Assembly: GCF_021155765.1 (NCBI RefSeq)
Contig: NC_060106.1
Location: forward strand, 18,936,031-19,000,030
Direction of reading: 5' to 3'
Length of the DNA: 64,000 nucleotides
From: Diprion similis
Lineage: Eukaryota > Arthropoda > Insecta > Hymenoptera > Diprionidae
Both the position numbers and the translations under genes were made by a program. The notes beneath the pieces were generated by a model. That model was not told the origin of the DNA, searched no databases, and was given only the letters and a program-made list of their open reading frames with translations. Position 1 is the stretch's first letter. The number at the start of each line of letters is the position of its first letter. Shown here piece by piece: positions 28,101 to 41,300 of this stretch.

Positions 28101-31100
28101 AGCAGCTATACGATCAAAAGGAAAAGTGCAACGGCCGTTTCCTTGTCGTCTATTCAAACATGCTGCAGTCTGTGCAGATTTACTCTGTCTAGTCTGCAGC
28201 TGCTGTATTCCTTTCACCGTCAAATCTCGTTTCCAAACTACAATTCTTCGACCCTTCGTTACAGTCTGTATAGAGGCTATTCAACGGCGAAGGATACATA
28301 CCTACACACTGTGCATTCGTTGGGTTGGGTCAGGTTTTGGGCGTGAAGGAAAGAGAGTCTCTAATCGTATGTGGAGAATCATGCTTCGTTGAATAGGTTG
28401 AGGGAGAACGATGCAATCGATACCCGAACATTTCATTTTTAATCTAATTTAGGCACTCAGAGTTCAAGGCTAATTTTCACTAATATGCAAGTCTGACGAA
28501 AGTAGGACAGGAATTCATCGACAAACTTGTAATAGGTATTCGATATTAATAAGCCTTTTGAATCGATTATTATTCCATCGTATTGAATTTTTTTTTTTTA
28601 ATTATTGAAATAAAAAGACATGCCATACTGATGACACTCTTAGTAAAAAGGTTTTAATGACAATTGCAACAAGTAGTTTTCCAGTACTAGTAGACTATTG
28701 CGAACCCAAAAAATTCCCTAAGATAGGAGTCGGATAGCGATTGCAATTTCATCGCTAATCCCTATCGAACCCCATGCGATCGTCACGGTTGTGAGCAAAG
28801 CTCCTCGGGGAGTTTTTCTGCGTCGAAAAGAATTCGTGAAGGGTAAGAGTGTTCGATGATGTTTCATCGGCGTGGGATTTGGACTCTGAGAAGGATTACT
28901 CATCGATTCATAGCAGAGATCAAGGAGGAGGATGATGGGTATACCAAAGACGGAGAAACGACCGGAGAACGTTGAAGCGAGTCTCGTCCCTTGGTGTTGT
29001 ACGAAGATTGGAGAGCAGGAGGACGAAAATAGCCGATGTCATTTACCCCGTAACGTAGGGATGCCGAAACTTTGTTTATTTCCGTGCCTCAAAGCTGCAG
29101 GTTAAACGTTCAGCAGGCGCCTACGCGAATAAAGCTAAGCAAATACACAGCATAGCATGACGAAAGGGCGAAAGGGCGAAAGGGAGGCGAGGGTAGGTGT
29201 GTACCTATATGTACAGGTTGTCTCACAACACCGTGTCAACACCATGGGGCGTTTATTCAAACCCAAATAAAACAACTCTCTCCATCACTACTCGACTGAC
29301 AATCTTTCTTACTTTCCTTATCTTTTTTTTCTTGGCTCTCTCTCTTTGCCTCACCTAACCTAACCTAACCTAAATCAACTTTAACCTAACCTAACCTAAC
29401 CTAAGCTAACCTAACCAGAATAAAACAACTCTACTTGACTCTCATCACTACTCGACTAAAATCTTTCTTACTTTTTTTCATATTTCCTCTCTTTCTGCCT
29501 AACCTAACCTAACCTAACCTAACCTAACCTCTGCCGTTATTTCTCCACCGATTTTGTATAAACATTAGATTGGATGAAAAGAAAGAGAAAAATATCAATC
29601 CCTGTAAGTCCGGGGTGTATTGCAAATGATTATAAATGTTTTTTTCATAATATATTTTCAGTGACGATTGTGAATAGAATTTTTCGTTTTTTGGTTGTTA
29701 CTGGATAGTTACGATGTTGAATAAAAATTACTATCGTTACATGTTGCGATTATTATGAATTATAATGTAGTACTATAAGTTGTACAACTCATTAGTCTGA
29801 TCATAGTTATCAGTACTGCATTTTTGGTGATGACGACGTTTGGTTTACCTCAACAATGCATTGATACCAATTTCAGGATTGCATTTTTTATTTTTATTTT
29901 TTCTTTCTATAACCAATATCTGACCTGCTTGAAAGATAAAAAAAAGAATCTCACACAAAAACGGCGATGAAAATATTATGTTTGTTTTTTCGTTTTCATC
30001 TGAGCTCCAATTCCAGACTACAAACTAAGAACATAACGTTGATGGAAATTCATACCTTAATCGTGTCGCGAAGTATTACTATTTCACGAGTCAGATGCTC
30101 GTTTTCATTGAAGAGAACCTCCATCTGCTGCTGCATCTCAACGCTGGGTCCTCGCATCCTTAATCGAAGTTCCTCCTCGAGTTGTCGAACCATCATACTT
30201 TGTTTCTGAAACGGAAACGAAGATTATAACGGTGAGTTATAGGATTAGAATATAATAGAAATATCGTTACGGTACTGGATAAAGGAACTGCGCTGTAAAC
30301 CAATTTCATAAACTTAACGCAGAATGAAAATAATATCAAAACTCCAGATTAGAAAGAAATATTTATATAATATTGATCGTAAAATTCGAATACCAATTTT
30401 TTGTTAATTGTATTTGTTTAAAGTACTTAAACAGGCTTCTAAATTTGTGGTACTTCTTTCTGAAGATACGATATGTAGGAGAAATCTGGCCAATGAAATA
30501 TTCTGTCAGATTCTATATACACGAACAACAACGATAAACTGAATAGAATGAAAGCTAAATTGAGAAGAAAAAAAAAAAATTGAAAAAATGTATATAAAAA
30601 TTACGCAATACTAAAAATTTGATTTTCTTTTATGAATATATATCGCAGAAAATATTTTCGTTCCCTGTATAATACAATATTGTATAATACATGCGTTGTA
30701 ATAAATATATATAGGTACATACGGATGTGTAGAAATAATACCCCCCCCCCCCCCTCCCCCCCCCGCGCCAGTTTTCAAATAAAGCGAAGGGAAGGAATAC
30801 ACACGAGTATCGATCTCCTCGAGTGAGTTTGCCACCGCTGAAGGATACGATATATGTACCTTCTATTATATCCCGAGTTTCCGAAGAGGATTAGCCAAGT
30901 TTTTGGGGAGCCAATCTCTCTTTCCGCCAACTTGCCGCGGGCGAGGCTAAAAATTGCGTATCGAACAAGTTGGCGTGTATCGAAATGCCTTTTCTATGTT
31001 TTCCTGTCAGACTATAAGAATCGCAGTAACACAACACGAATCTCGTGTTGTGATTATACGACCGATAAAATTCTGCCATACTCAAATTTGAGATAAAAAA

Positions 31101-34100
31101 AAAATAAAACAACAACAACAACAACGTTCCGACAATATTTTTTATTATAATCTACAAATGTCGAACTGAAAAAAATGTTTCGATTTTTTTTTTATCTTTT
31201 ATTTTCAATATATTGTAATTTTTTTTAGTAAAAATTGAAAATATTTTTAGAGATAAAAAATGTTTATAAAATGAATTTTATCTGATCGACGCATATAATA
31301 TACTAGAAATATTTTTTACTAAGTAAATAATATATTATTTATTTATTAATATGAAAAGTATAATAAACGGTTTCAGTTTGTTTTCAACGAAAATCGAAAC
31401 TTTAATTCGCATTTCTTCATACACCTGTCGAAATAGTCTCGTGAATACTACGAAATTCGACAAATTGTTCATTTCCTTATTTTTTCCATCAATTGCGTCT
31501 AACATACCATTAAACAAAAATGTAAATAGTTTTTTTTTTTTTCTAAACTGTGAATATAATTCGTGTTAATTTAGGAATCACTTGTTCAAATCTCGCATTC
31601 TCTCTCCTACCTACCAGATTTTCATCTAAATAATCCAAATCCAGAAACCACAACCTATGATTAGCAGTTTCAAGTTATCCCCGCGTAAAAAGGGACAGAG
31701 CGCGAATAGCAAAAGCTCCCGCAGATTTGAAAGTCTAAATTAAAGAATAAATAAATAAAAGCCAAAAAGAACGGGATGAGAAACGAGTCAGTAAAAACAG
31801 AAGAGAAGTTAAATAACAAAATAAAGAATAAGAATAAAAAAAGAAAAAAGTTAACGGTATCAAAAAAATTTCATGCACAAACTCGGTCTTCGGAGTGGCG
31901 GACAAAAAAGAAAAAAGAAAAAAGACAAAAAAAAAAATGAAAATGAAAAACCAGATAAGAAAATCTCCGATAGATCTGATTGACCCAGTTACGTCAGTAG
32001 CGGCTGTTCCCTATCTCGAAAGGACTCGGTCGGTTTGTGACGTCACGGAAAAGCCACGCCCGTACTTTGGCAAACTCTCTCTCTCTTTCTCCCTCTCTCT
32101 CCAACTTTGGACGCCCTTTCTCTCCTCTCTCGCTCTCTCCAAACAGGATTGACGGGGAGGTTCGTGACGTCATTCATCCTGGGGGTGCTATACAGGTGTA
32201 TTTTATACATATATATATATATACATATATTGTACGTATGCATATGTATGGGTAATACCATGTTACACCTACACATGTAAAACTAATCAAAGACCAGCAG
32301 CAGCAGCAGCAGCAGCAACTCGGTGTGGCGTCCGACCAAACTCCCTGATTACTACTTCGTCGTGCAATCAAGCGGACGACGTCCCCGCACGCCGTTTTAT
32401 AATCGCAACTTTTCATGGAAATTTATACTATTACTGTAGCAAAGGTGGTAGTGATTGGAGTGGTGGGAAAAGTTGTAGTAATAGTGACGGTAGTAGCAGT
32501 AATAGTGGTGGAAGAACAGCAATTACTTTGTACAATGTATAATGAAGAACAATTGTTACAATCACAATATTAATTATAGTAATAACAAGAACTACAACAT
32601 ATATCTGATTGTTTCGTAATTTTTAAATTTGACAAAAGAATTTCGAATCAATAACTACGATCACGTGACCTAGTTTTTTCTGGAAGCAATTTTGAAAAAT
32701 GCGACATTTTTTTCCCGCAACAGACTTGGAAGTGAAATTGAAAAAGAAATTTTTTCAAAAAATCAATTTTTACTATTTTAAAACAAATTTTTGTTGTGGA
32801 GTATAAAAGGTAAAGTGTAACGAAAATGAGAATTAATAGGATTCCGAAGGTAAAGATATATCGAAAATGCAAAACAAAGAAAGATCAAAGAGGTGAAATT
32901 TTCCCGAGCCAGAAATTCACAGAACTAAAACTCTCCGATTATTTCGATGTTTTAGATTAAAAAAAAAATGTCTCATTTTCGCGTTTTCGGAATTTTTGAC
33001 TTGCCGGAGTTACGCCCTTCCGAAACTTTAAGCGTCGGATTTCGGACCATCCGAAACGTTGAAGTTTCTCCGAAGTTTTCTTTCTTTATTTCAAGTTTCG
33101 TACCAAAAAAAATTGGAAACTTATCGCTTTCGGAACTTTTCAAATTCGGAATTTCGTGCGAAAACAGCGCAACCACCGCAACGGAGATTGAAAATACACG
33201 TGGCATATACGATGGGGTATAGTTGATCAGTAATAGGATCTCGTCTTAAGAAGGGCTTCGTTTTTCCGTCGGTACGTCTTATCGAGACGCGATATGTATA
33301 TATGTACATACGTAACACACTCTCACTATTCACATATATATAAAAACTTACATAAAAGCGCTCAAGAACTGGGCTAAAATGGGAATTTCCACCCTTTCTC
33401 AAGACAACGAGTAGTAACAATGCATCATCTCGTCGATCCCATTCTATTATCTAAAGATGTTCACGAATATTTCACATAAAATATACGGATAATAGTGATA
33501 AAATTTATTAATTATATAAACAGAATAATATCTCTGCCCAAATTGTTTCTACTACGATTTCATCTCTCATTTCTTTCATACATTTCTACCATAATTTCAA
33601 CATCTCAACGACGAAAGAGTGAAAGAAAAAGGTAAAAGAAAATATATTCTAGACCCCTGCATCAATAATTCTATCGAACATTATTTTTCCTCGAAATGAT
33701 TTATTCCAAAAGAGTCTAAAAAAAAAAAAAAATAAAAAAAAAACACACAAGAAAAAAAGGGAAGGGATGGAAATAAGGGTTCTTTACGACGAGGTAAACC
33801 TTTATAAATCAAACTGCGTGCGTTAGGTGAGCAGCTTGGAAAGTCGCCTTGAACCTCAGGATAAGGAAAACATTTTTATCGTGACCTGGGTTGTATACAA
33901 CTATATATATACATATACATATATATATATACTTATGTAGGTACGTGTACATAATATATATGTATACATATATGTAAGTGCGTGTGTTTGTGTGGATACA
34001 GGAACTGTCTACATCCAAATCGAAAGGGATGTAGGGAATTGAAATACGTGGTTGTAAATAGAGCAGGTCCAGGTCGAGAACAAACATAACTGATTGGTTC

Positions 34101-35346
34101 GATCTGTTCAGTTCGAATCCGAACTTCGAGTTTCCTTGAACCACCGCCTTAGTTTTCTCCAGTTCATTTTCAAGTTTGTCAAATATTATTTGACAACGAT
34201 TTCTGTAACGATTATTAATCTGTGGAGTGAAGAGGCAAGAAAAAACTGACAACAAGTTGATACATATATGTACTAGGGTGGCGCAAAAAAACCGAATATT
34301 TTTTTTTTTTTTTGAGTCTCGTGTGACAAAATGTTAGTTTTTGATGTTTTAAGAGCCCACTCCAAAGGACAGTTAAAAAAAAAAATTTTTAAGAGGTCGC
34401 TCCACATTTTTTAAAACGTCAGAAATCGTCAAAAATCGATTTTTTTCAATTTTTTTTCTCGCTACGGTATAATTTTATAGACAAAAAAAAAAAGATTAAG
34501 TTTCCGAAAGTTTCAGTTCAAAATTTGAATTTTGAAAGGTCGCTCATAATTTTTTTTAATTTGTTGATGCATTTCTTTTAATTTTTTCGAGCGATCTTTT
34601 AATATTCATAGACTTTATTTTCTTTTATTTAGTAAAGAAAAATCGATAAAAATACACCACGACATGGATTAAAAATCAAACAAAATACTGAAAATACAAT
34701 TTTTTTCATTTAATTTTTTGACGATTTTTGACATTTAAAAAAATTTAGAGCGACCTCTTAAAAATTTTTTTTTGAGCTATCCTTTGGAGTGGGCTCTTAA
34801 AACATCAAAAACTAACATTTTGTCACACGAAACTCAAAAAAAAAAAAAAAAAAAAAATTCTCGGTTTTTTTGCGCCACCCTAATATGTATACACATAATT
34901 GCAATTAAAACTTGTCAAATTTTTTCTCACTCAGTCGAGTCAAACTTGTACAATTTTTTTCTATTCAATAAAAAATGCACGACAAAATTTCTGACAATGA
35001 ATTCACGGATATTTCGAGATCGTAGATCGATTGGAGTTGGATAACGACGAATATCAAGTTCCTATAAAATCGCAAGAACACGTAACCCGCGTAGCACTTT
35101 TAACACGGTTGTGTAACACAGAATTGTTTCTCTTTTTCCACTATCTGGAGGGTGGGGTCGAGTTTAGCCAGGATTAGCCAAACACGAACAACATCAACCC
35201 GCCTATCTTCTTTGGTTAAACGACCACGACGAGTGCGTGAAGCAGAATCGCAGTGGGCGACCTTTGCTTTTTAACGAATCACAAATCTAATTACTCCCAG
35301 GAGTTTTTGTGTGGCCTTTGACGGCTATCCTGCGTACAGGCTGTTC

Positions 35347-35380
<34 letters not shown>

Positions 35381-38300
35381 GAACAGAGAGAGATAGATAT
35401 ACACATTTTTATTTTAATCGCAGTTTTTTCCGCTTCTTATATATGTAATCAAATAAAATGAGAAATATGTTTGAAGTCTGAAAATTCGTTGTGATGTAAT
35501 AGGAGAAATGCTTTGAAAACGAATTACGCAACGCAACTCGTGCGGAAAACTACAAAACGCATATTATATTATAATAAATAAACAGAAAAAATTAATTTTT
35601 ATACAGAGAAGGAAACTGGGCGAAAGTGGGACGTTTAATCGAGCTAAAATATGACGGATCATATGTGCTCGGCGGAGAGTAAAAAACGATGATCGTATTA
35701 GGTGGAGAGATAACGCGTGTTAAAGATATTGAAAATTGATTAAATTTATTCGAGAAACTATATAACACTCGTAATAATAAAAATGACACTTGAAATTTTA
35801 GAGAGTAACTTTCTGGCTTTTACGCATATTATTTATCGTTAAAATATATATAGAAATTGCTGAGACTTGAGGGATCCGGATACACGGCTTGTTTCAGGAA
35901 ACTACAAACTTGGCATAAAAACTTTGGATGTTAATTGCATATTTAAGTTAATGCTTCTTTACCTCAAAGATTCGAGATGAATTCAATGTGAAATGGAGTG
36001 AAAACAAAGTCGAAACGATATAATAGCGAAATACAGACTGAACAAGTGTAGTTGAGTTCAATCAAATCTCAATGAGTTCAAAAAAATAATGTCTTTCCAA
36101 TACGAAGAAAGAAATATAATAAAAATCAGGAAAGAAATTAAGCCAGCAAATTCGCGTCAAATAAATTCTGCAATTATATGAACGAGTCCAAAAAACCCTC
36201 AGACTTATACTCTGCCTTTTTCTTGATAAAGCAGAAACTGTACTTGGCTTTAAATATAAAAAGAAACAAATCTCTAATTTTTCAAAATTTTTATTTCGAG
36301 CCCTGAGTCTCCCTGCTGGCCTCTTTTTCTTTTTTTTTTGTACACTTAATTCTTGAGCACTAAAATGAAATTCGGAGATGATTAAAAAAAAGTATAAAAT
36401 ACGAAGTTATATAGCTTAAAAAATGATTGAAAAATAATAAATAAAATTAAAACACTCACGACAACTCGTGTGGATTATACGATCTACAGAAAGACTAAAG
36501 ACTGAGAATATATGTCTAAAAAAAAATGATAAATCAATTTTTTCCACATTTGAAGCCGATTTATGACCATCCAACATGATCTTCCATTTAACGACCAGCC
36601 AAATGGATATAGAAAACAGACTTGGCCAGACATCCAACGATCCAAAATTGACAACTGCTGCCGGGTTCGTCGTACCCGCAGACATAATCGATCTTTTTTT
36701 GGCACCATGAAGCATTATCACTAGGTATATATATACCTAACCATGCAGCCGTATAAGAGAAGTTGTCGGAAAATCACAAAGCGAAGAACGAAGCTCGCGT
36801 CTCGTCCAATTCCTGACCCAACTCAGCTAGCGGAATTGACTTTTGTCCAATAATAGCCGCATCGTTTAGTTTCTTCTAAGCAAACCGGTGATTAATTCCC
36901 GCGAATCCTGAGGGATCACGATTTACTAACCTTGAATTTAAATTTTCATACACTTGAGAGACAATTTCTATTAACCAGGATCCGATTATTGTTGTTGTTG
37001 TTCTCTCCGTGGTCGGATAACAATGAATTATTAATGTCAGACGAAGAGGGGAAAATTACTTTTCATTGCTATGAACGTAGAGATCTCGCAAAGAAATTAA
37101 ATTTTTGTTCTGTTTCTTTTTCTTTCTGTCATCCGCGTTTAGAATTCCGTTGCGTTAATCAATTAACTTTAAATCCGCCATCGATATCGAGACATTATAA
37201 TTTTATTGAGTTTCAAATTATCCAATAAATATCGTAAAACTGGTTAAAAACTTACGTTTCGATGATTTTGAGTATGAATTAATTTTTTTTTTCCTTTTTT
37301 TTTTTTTGACTCTCTTTCTTGTCCTATTTAAGGTGTCAAAATTTTCACCGCTCGTAGCAATTTTAAGTGCTCTCGGATAATTATAACTTTTAGTACTTTT
37401 ATAGGCGAATGATCAAACCACCAAAATGTCTCTTCGTTCTATACGATATGCATTTTATTTTCAAATAAAATCCAAACGAATAGAAAAAATTACTAATAAT
37501 GATAATAATAGTAAAACAAAACCGGTGAGAAGAATTAACACAAAATATAATGCGATTATAAGTGAATGGAAAATCACTTTAAAAATTAGCATATTTCGGC
37601 AATATTTTCTTATTTTCTTATCACGAATTATAATGTATATATGCGAAAAGCTAACCATATACCTCGGGGTTTTCACATTAGCATTCCATACCCGTATAAA
37701 GCATGCTGTAAACTTCCTGAGCGCTCGCAAAATACGATCGACGTACTTTAACCTAACTAACGCGGTAGGAATATTGCGAATATGATGTGTAAACATAGGT
37801 ATAATACATACATATATACATATGTATACCTAAATATAGTGAATAAAGGGTGAACGAGGCTGTTGGAAATTGGAAAGTCATAATCGACAAAGATTCGGAC
37901 AAAAGACTTTCGCGGTGTATAATTATAGAAAGTGGAAAGAATGAGAAATGAATTTGGAAAGAAAGGATGAAGAAAAGATCTCGAGGATTGAATGGAACGC
38001 GACGAAACCTACAGATGTGGGTATAAATCTTACGAACGGTGGATTCATCAGTAGGTACACGACGAATTATACAATATATAATACCTATCCGCAAATTGGG
38101 ATGAAAAAAAGGGGCAAGCAAAGGCGAGAACAAGAAATAGAAAAAAAGTGAGAGAGAGAGGGTGGGGGGTGGGAAAGACAGACGATGCCTTTGGAAAATT
38201 TTCGTTTAATCAAAGAGACGAGGGTCTGGAAGTAACTTTAGTGGAATAAGAGCGAGAAAATATAAGGGTAAGAGTAAGGGTACACAGAGAGAGAGAGAGA

Positions 38301-41300
38301 GAGAGAAAGAGAAAAGGAGGAACAAAATGGCCTCGAAGATCACAGCTATGGCCGCCAGAGTCCACAAGGAAGAGCGAGAGGAGGATGAGTAAAAGAAAAA
38401 GGGGGAGGTGGTAGGTGGTAGGTGGTAGGTCAAACTTCATGAATGAGATCCCGCAAGCTCGCCGGTTGTGAAAGGGCGAAACACAACCGCGTTACGCGGC
38501 TTTTCCGCAGGGTATGGATTGGTGGATGGATGGATGGATGGAGCAGACGGCCCTGGAGGGTCGATATCGGTATGCGAGCAATGGGGGGGATGTGGCCTCC
38601 CACCAACGCCGGAACTACGGTTACTACTTGCTGCAGAATTGACCCAAGCCTGCATTGGCAAGGCGAGAACTCTGCATCACGCAGAGATGACTTGACTCCA
38701 AGACTTAGATCATATCTGGGCCTTAAGCCCCTTAAACCTGTAATGAACCACCGTCGACTTGTTCCACGATTTATCGCAACGTCATTCACCCCGGCTGTTT
38801 ACCATTTTCACTGGTGCACGGTGTCTCGAATTATGAGAAAGCCGTTTTTTGTGACTCCATTTTCGAAACTTTCATGGAATATAATACGGATCTTGAGCTT
38901 TTCGAGCCAACAATTGACAATGAGAAAAGAATTTTGAAGAAATAGTCAGAAGATTGAAATTATTTTTGCACCGTTTCACAGATACTTGACCGTTTTAGAG
39001 TCAACTTCTCGTTTCTCTTTCTTATATATACTTCAATATGACGCAGTTTGTAATTTGTAGGGGCCGATTTGTGAAATGCTTAAAATTCTTTTAGTGTGAA
39101 CAGTAGGTATGCTGAACGGATACTGTGAACTCACTTGAAACTACATAGAACATAGATAAATTAAATTTGTAAATCCAAATACGAACCGTTTCAACGAGTG
39201 ACCTAAACGGACCTGACTGTAAAAAATTAATGAAACCGTTATTCGAAAATTTCAGTTTATCTAACTTGTAGCAACCGAAACAATCATACAAGGGTATGGT
39301 AGGTACTGAGTAGTTCCCTACATCGAAAAATGGTCAGCAATATCTGTTTAATCTAGTTTCAAGTTCTCATGGTTCCTTCACGTCTCTTTTTGCTAGTATA
39401 CTTGATCCGCGATCAATTCCCTAGGCCTGTATTCTGTTACTCAGTCAAAGGTTTTTGTGGTCACTGATCACGACTCTAAAGTCAGAATTTAATGATTTCT
39501 AAATCCAATATAGCGGATTCAATATAGTGTGGATGTAAAATATGGAGAAAAACAATAAAAATTCGATGATTCTAGCCCCGAAACTTGTTACTCGTGGATT
39601 TTTGAAGTTATACGAAATAACAAGATCATTTAAACTTGTAAATAAACTGTGACAAAGCTAGGACGTGAAAATTTTTTCGCATGAGACTCTGAGCATTCCA
39701 CTGTGGCTGAAAGGGTTAAGCCATCAAAAACAAAATGTACTCATTATATTTTGAAAAGCCAGCACCTCAAAGGTCATTCAAAAAATTGCACAACGACGGT
39801 CATAAGCACGTACCTCCAAGGTTTCGTTACCTTAACGTTACTAAATTCAGCCTTGTGATATGATTCGTTGGTGGGGTATAGAGAGAGAAGAAGAAAAATA
39901 GAGAAAGAGAAAGAGAAAGAGAAAGAGAGAGAATTTAGGCGGGATAAGCGATCGAAGAGGAGGGGCGAGGGGTTGAAACGGTGAGCGTTTGCGAGGGTGC
40001 CAGAGAAACGAGGATGATGGCGGAGGGAGCAGTTATCGAGCGAACGACGGAGAGCCCTACGCTTGCACCACGTTCCTCTCGTCCTCCTCCTCGGGTTCTG
40101 ATACTCTCACGCCGTGCGGAGGAGTATGGCAGTCGAGAGTTTGCTACTATACGACAGTCGTCGGGGATAGTGGAATTCCCTTCCTGCCTTCCCACCCTGC
40201 AGACGTGTTCGTGTTCGTGTTCGTGTTCGTCCACGTCTACCTCGACTTCCAGGTGCTCTGCAATGGTGGTAGTAACGGTGGGCGGTTTGCGTAGGCGGAT
40301 GGATCGGTTATACGCGGTGTGTAGGCACCACCACCACCACCACCACCATCACCACCACCACCACCATCAGGTAGAGAAGAGCTACTCTCCTCTCTAGTTT
40401 TCTCTCCTCCTCCTGCTCTTCCTCCTTCTATTTTAGGTCTACGTATAGATGGACAAACACCTGTATATATACCTTCCCCTATTTTATCTCCCTTTCCAAC
40501 ACGTAAAGCGTCGCTCAATTTCCGCGCCTCCTATTTCTCCTCCTCATCCTCATAGCCGTGAAATTCTTTCTCCATATACATGTACACACCAGCCTGCATG
40601 CATGGTCGGTATGGAGAAAATTGCGCGAAAGCAAAAAAATATTCACGTGTTTCTACGAGGATTTCTTATACATATATGTATAGGTATACGTGGCGTTGTG
40701 ACGTTTAGACTTCTAAATAGGACAAAATAGGAGGGGATAGAAACGAAGAATAAACTCCATTTGAGCGAAACACCGTAGTTGAAGAATCGTCCTATATCGT
40801 ATGGATGCTAGCACCTCGTCAAAATCAGGGGAATGATAATCACTAAAATTATACTGGTTCGCAATAAATCATGCTGAAGTTAGTAAAATTATTGTAACGA
40901 TTCAGGCTGAGGAAAAAACGTAGTTTTACGATTTTAGGAATTTTTTTTTTTTTAATCAGTAAACTGTAATAACAAAATAAGAAAATATAATCCTATTTTG
41001 AAACTTTGAAACTTGAATCTGGTTCACAAAAATACAGGCATAAGTCAGCAATGATACTACAAGACAATTTAAACGATTTTTACTTGAACAAAAAAAAAAA
41101 AAAAAAAAAAAAAAATTCCCCATAACTGTGAGTATTACTGATAAATATATGAGTGTTACGTAGGTATATATATATATATATTTATGTAGAAATAAACATG
41201 CTTGATATTCTCCCCTCGAAGCTGTTGCGTAACAATTATAGGTACATACATATGTAATAATAACGTTTATTGCACGAGATGTAAAGATCGCGGGATTAAT

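Noticed and set aside
28000..28392. Two overlapping plus-strand frames (115 and 107 codons) in brp intron 2
   Set aside because: Overlapping frames in a slightly GC-richer stretch, Cys/Leu/Ser composition, no domain, no clear start or splice sites.
28718..28903. 61-codon minus-strand frame considered as an alternative brp first exon
   Set aside because: It ends in a stop rather than a usable donor in frame, and no splice to 26533 can be proposed.
33809..34255. 148-codon minus-strand frame in brp intron 1
   Set aside because: Its middle is translation of TATA-type repeats (Tyr/Ile/Thr). The N-terminal part (NNRYRNRCQIIFDKLENELE) looks somewhat protein-like but has no recognisable family or splice context.
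38443..38937. 164-codon plus-strand frame, longest unassigned ORF in brp intron 1
   Set aside because: The opposite strand is also open over the same stretch, it includes a GGAT tetramer run, and I recognise no domain. Likely a chance frame in a less AT-rich patch.
40327..40370. CAC/CAT repeat considered as a His-rich coding tract or CRISPR-like array
   Set aside because: Simple trinucleotide repeat with no spacers; not CRISPR, and coding use is unsupported.
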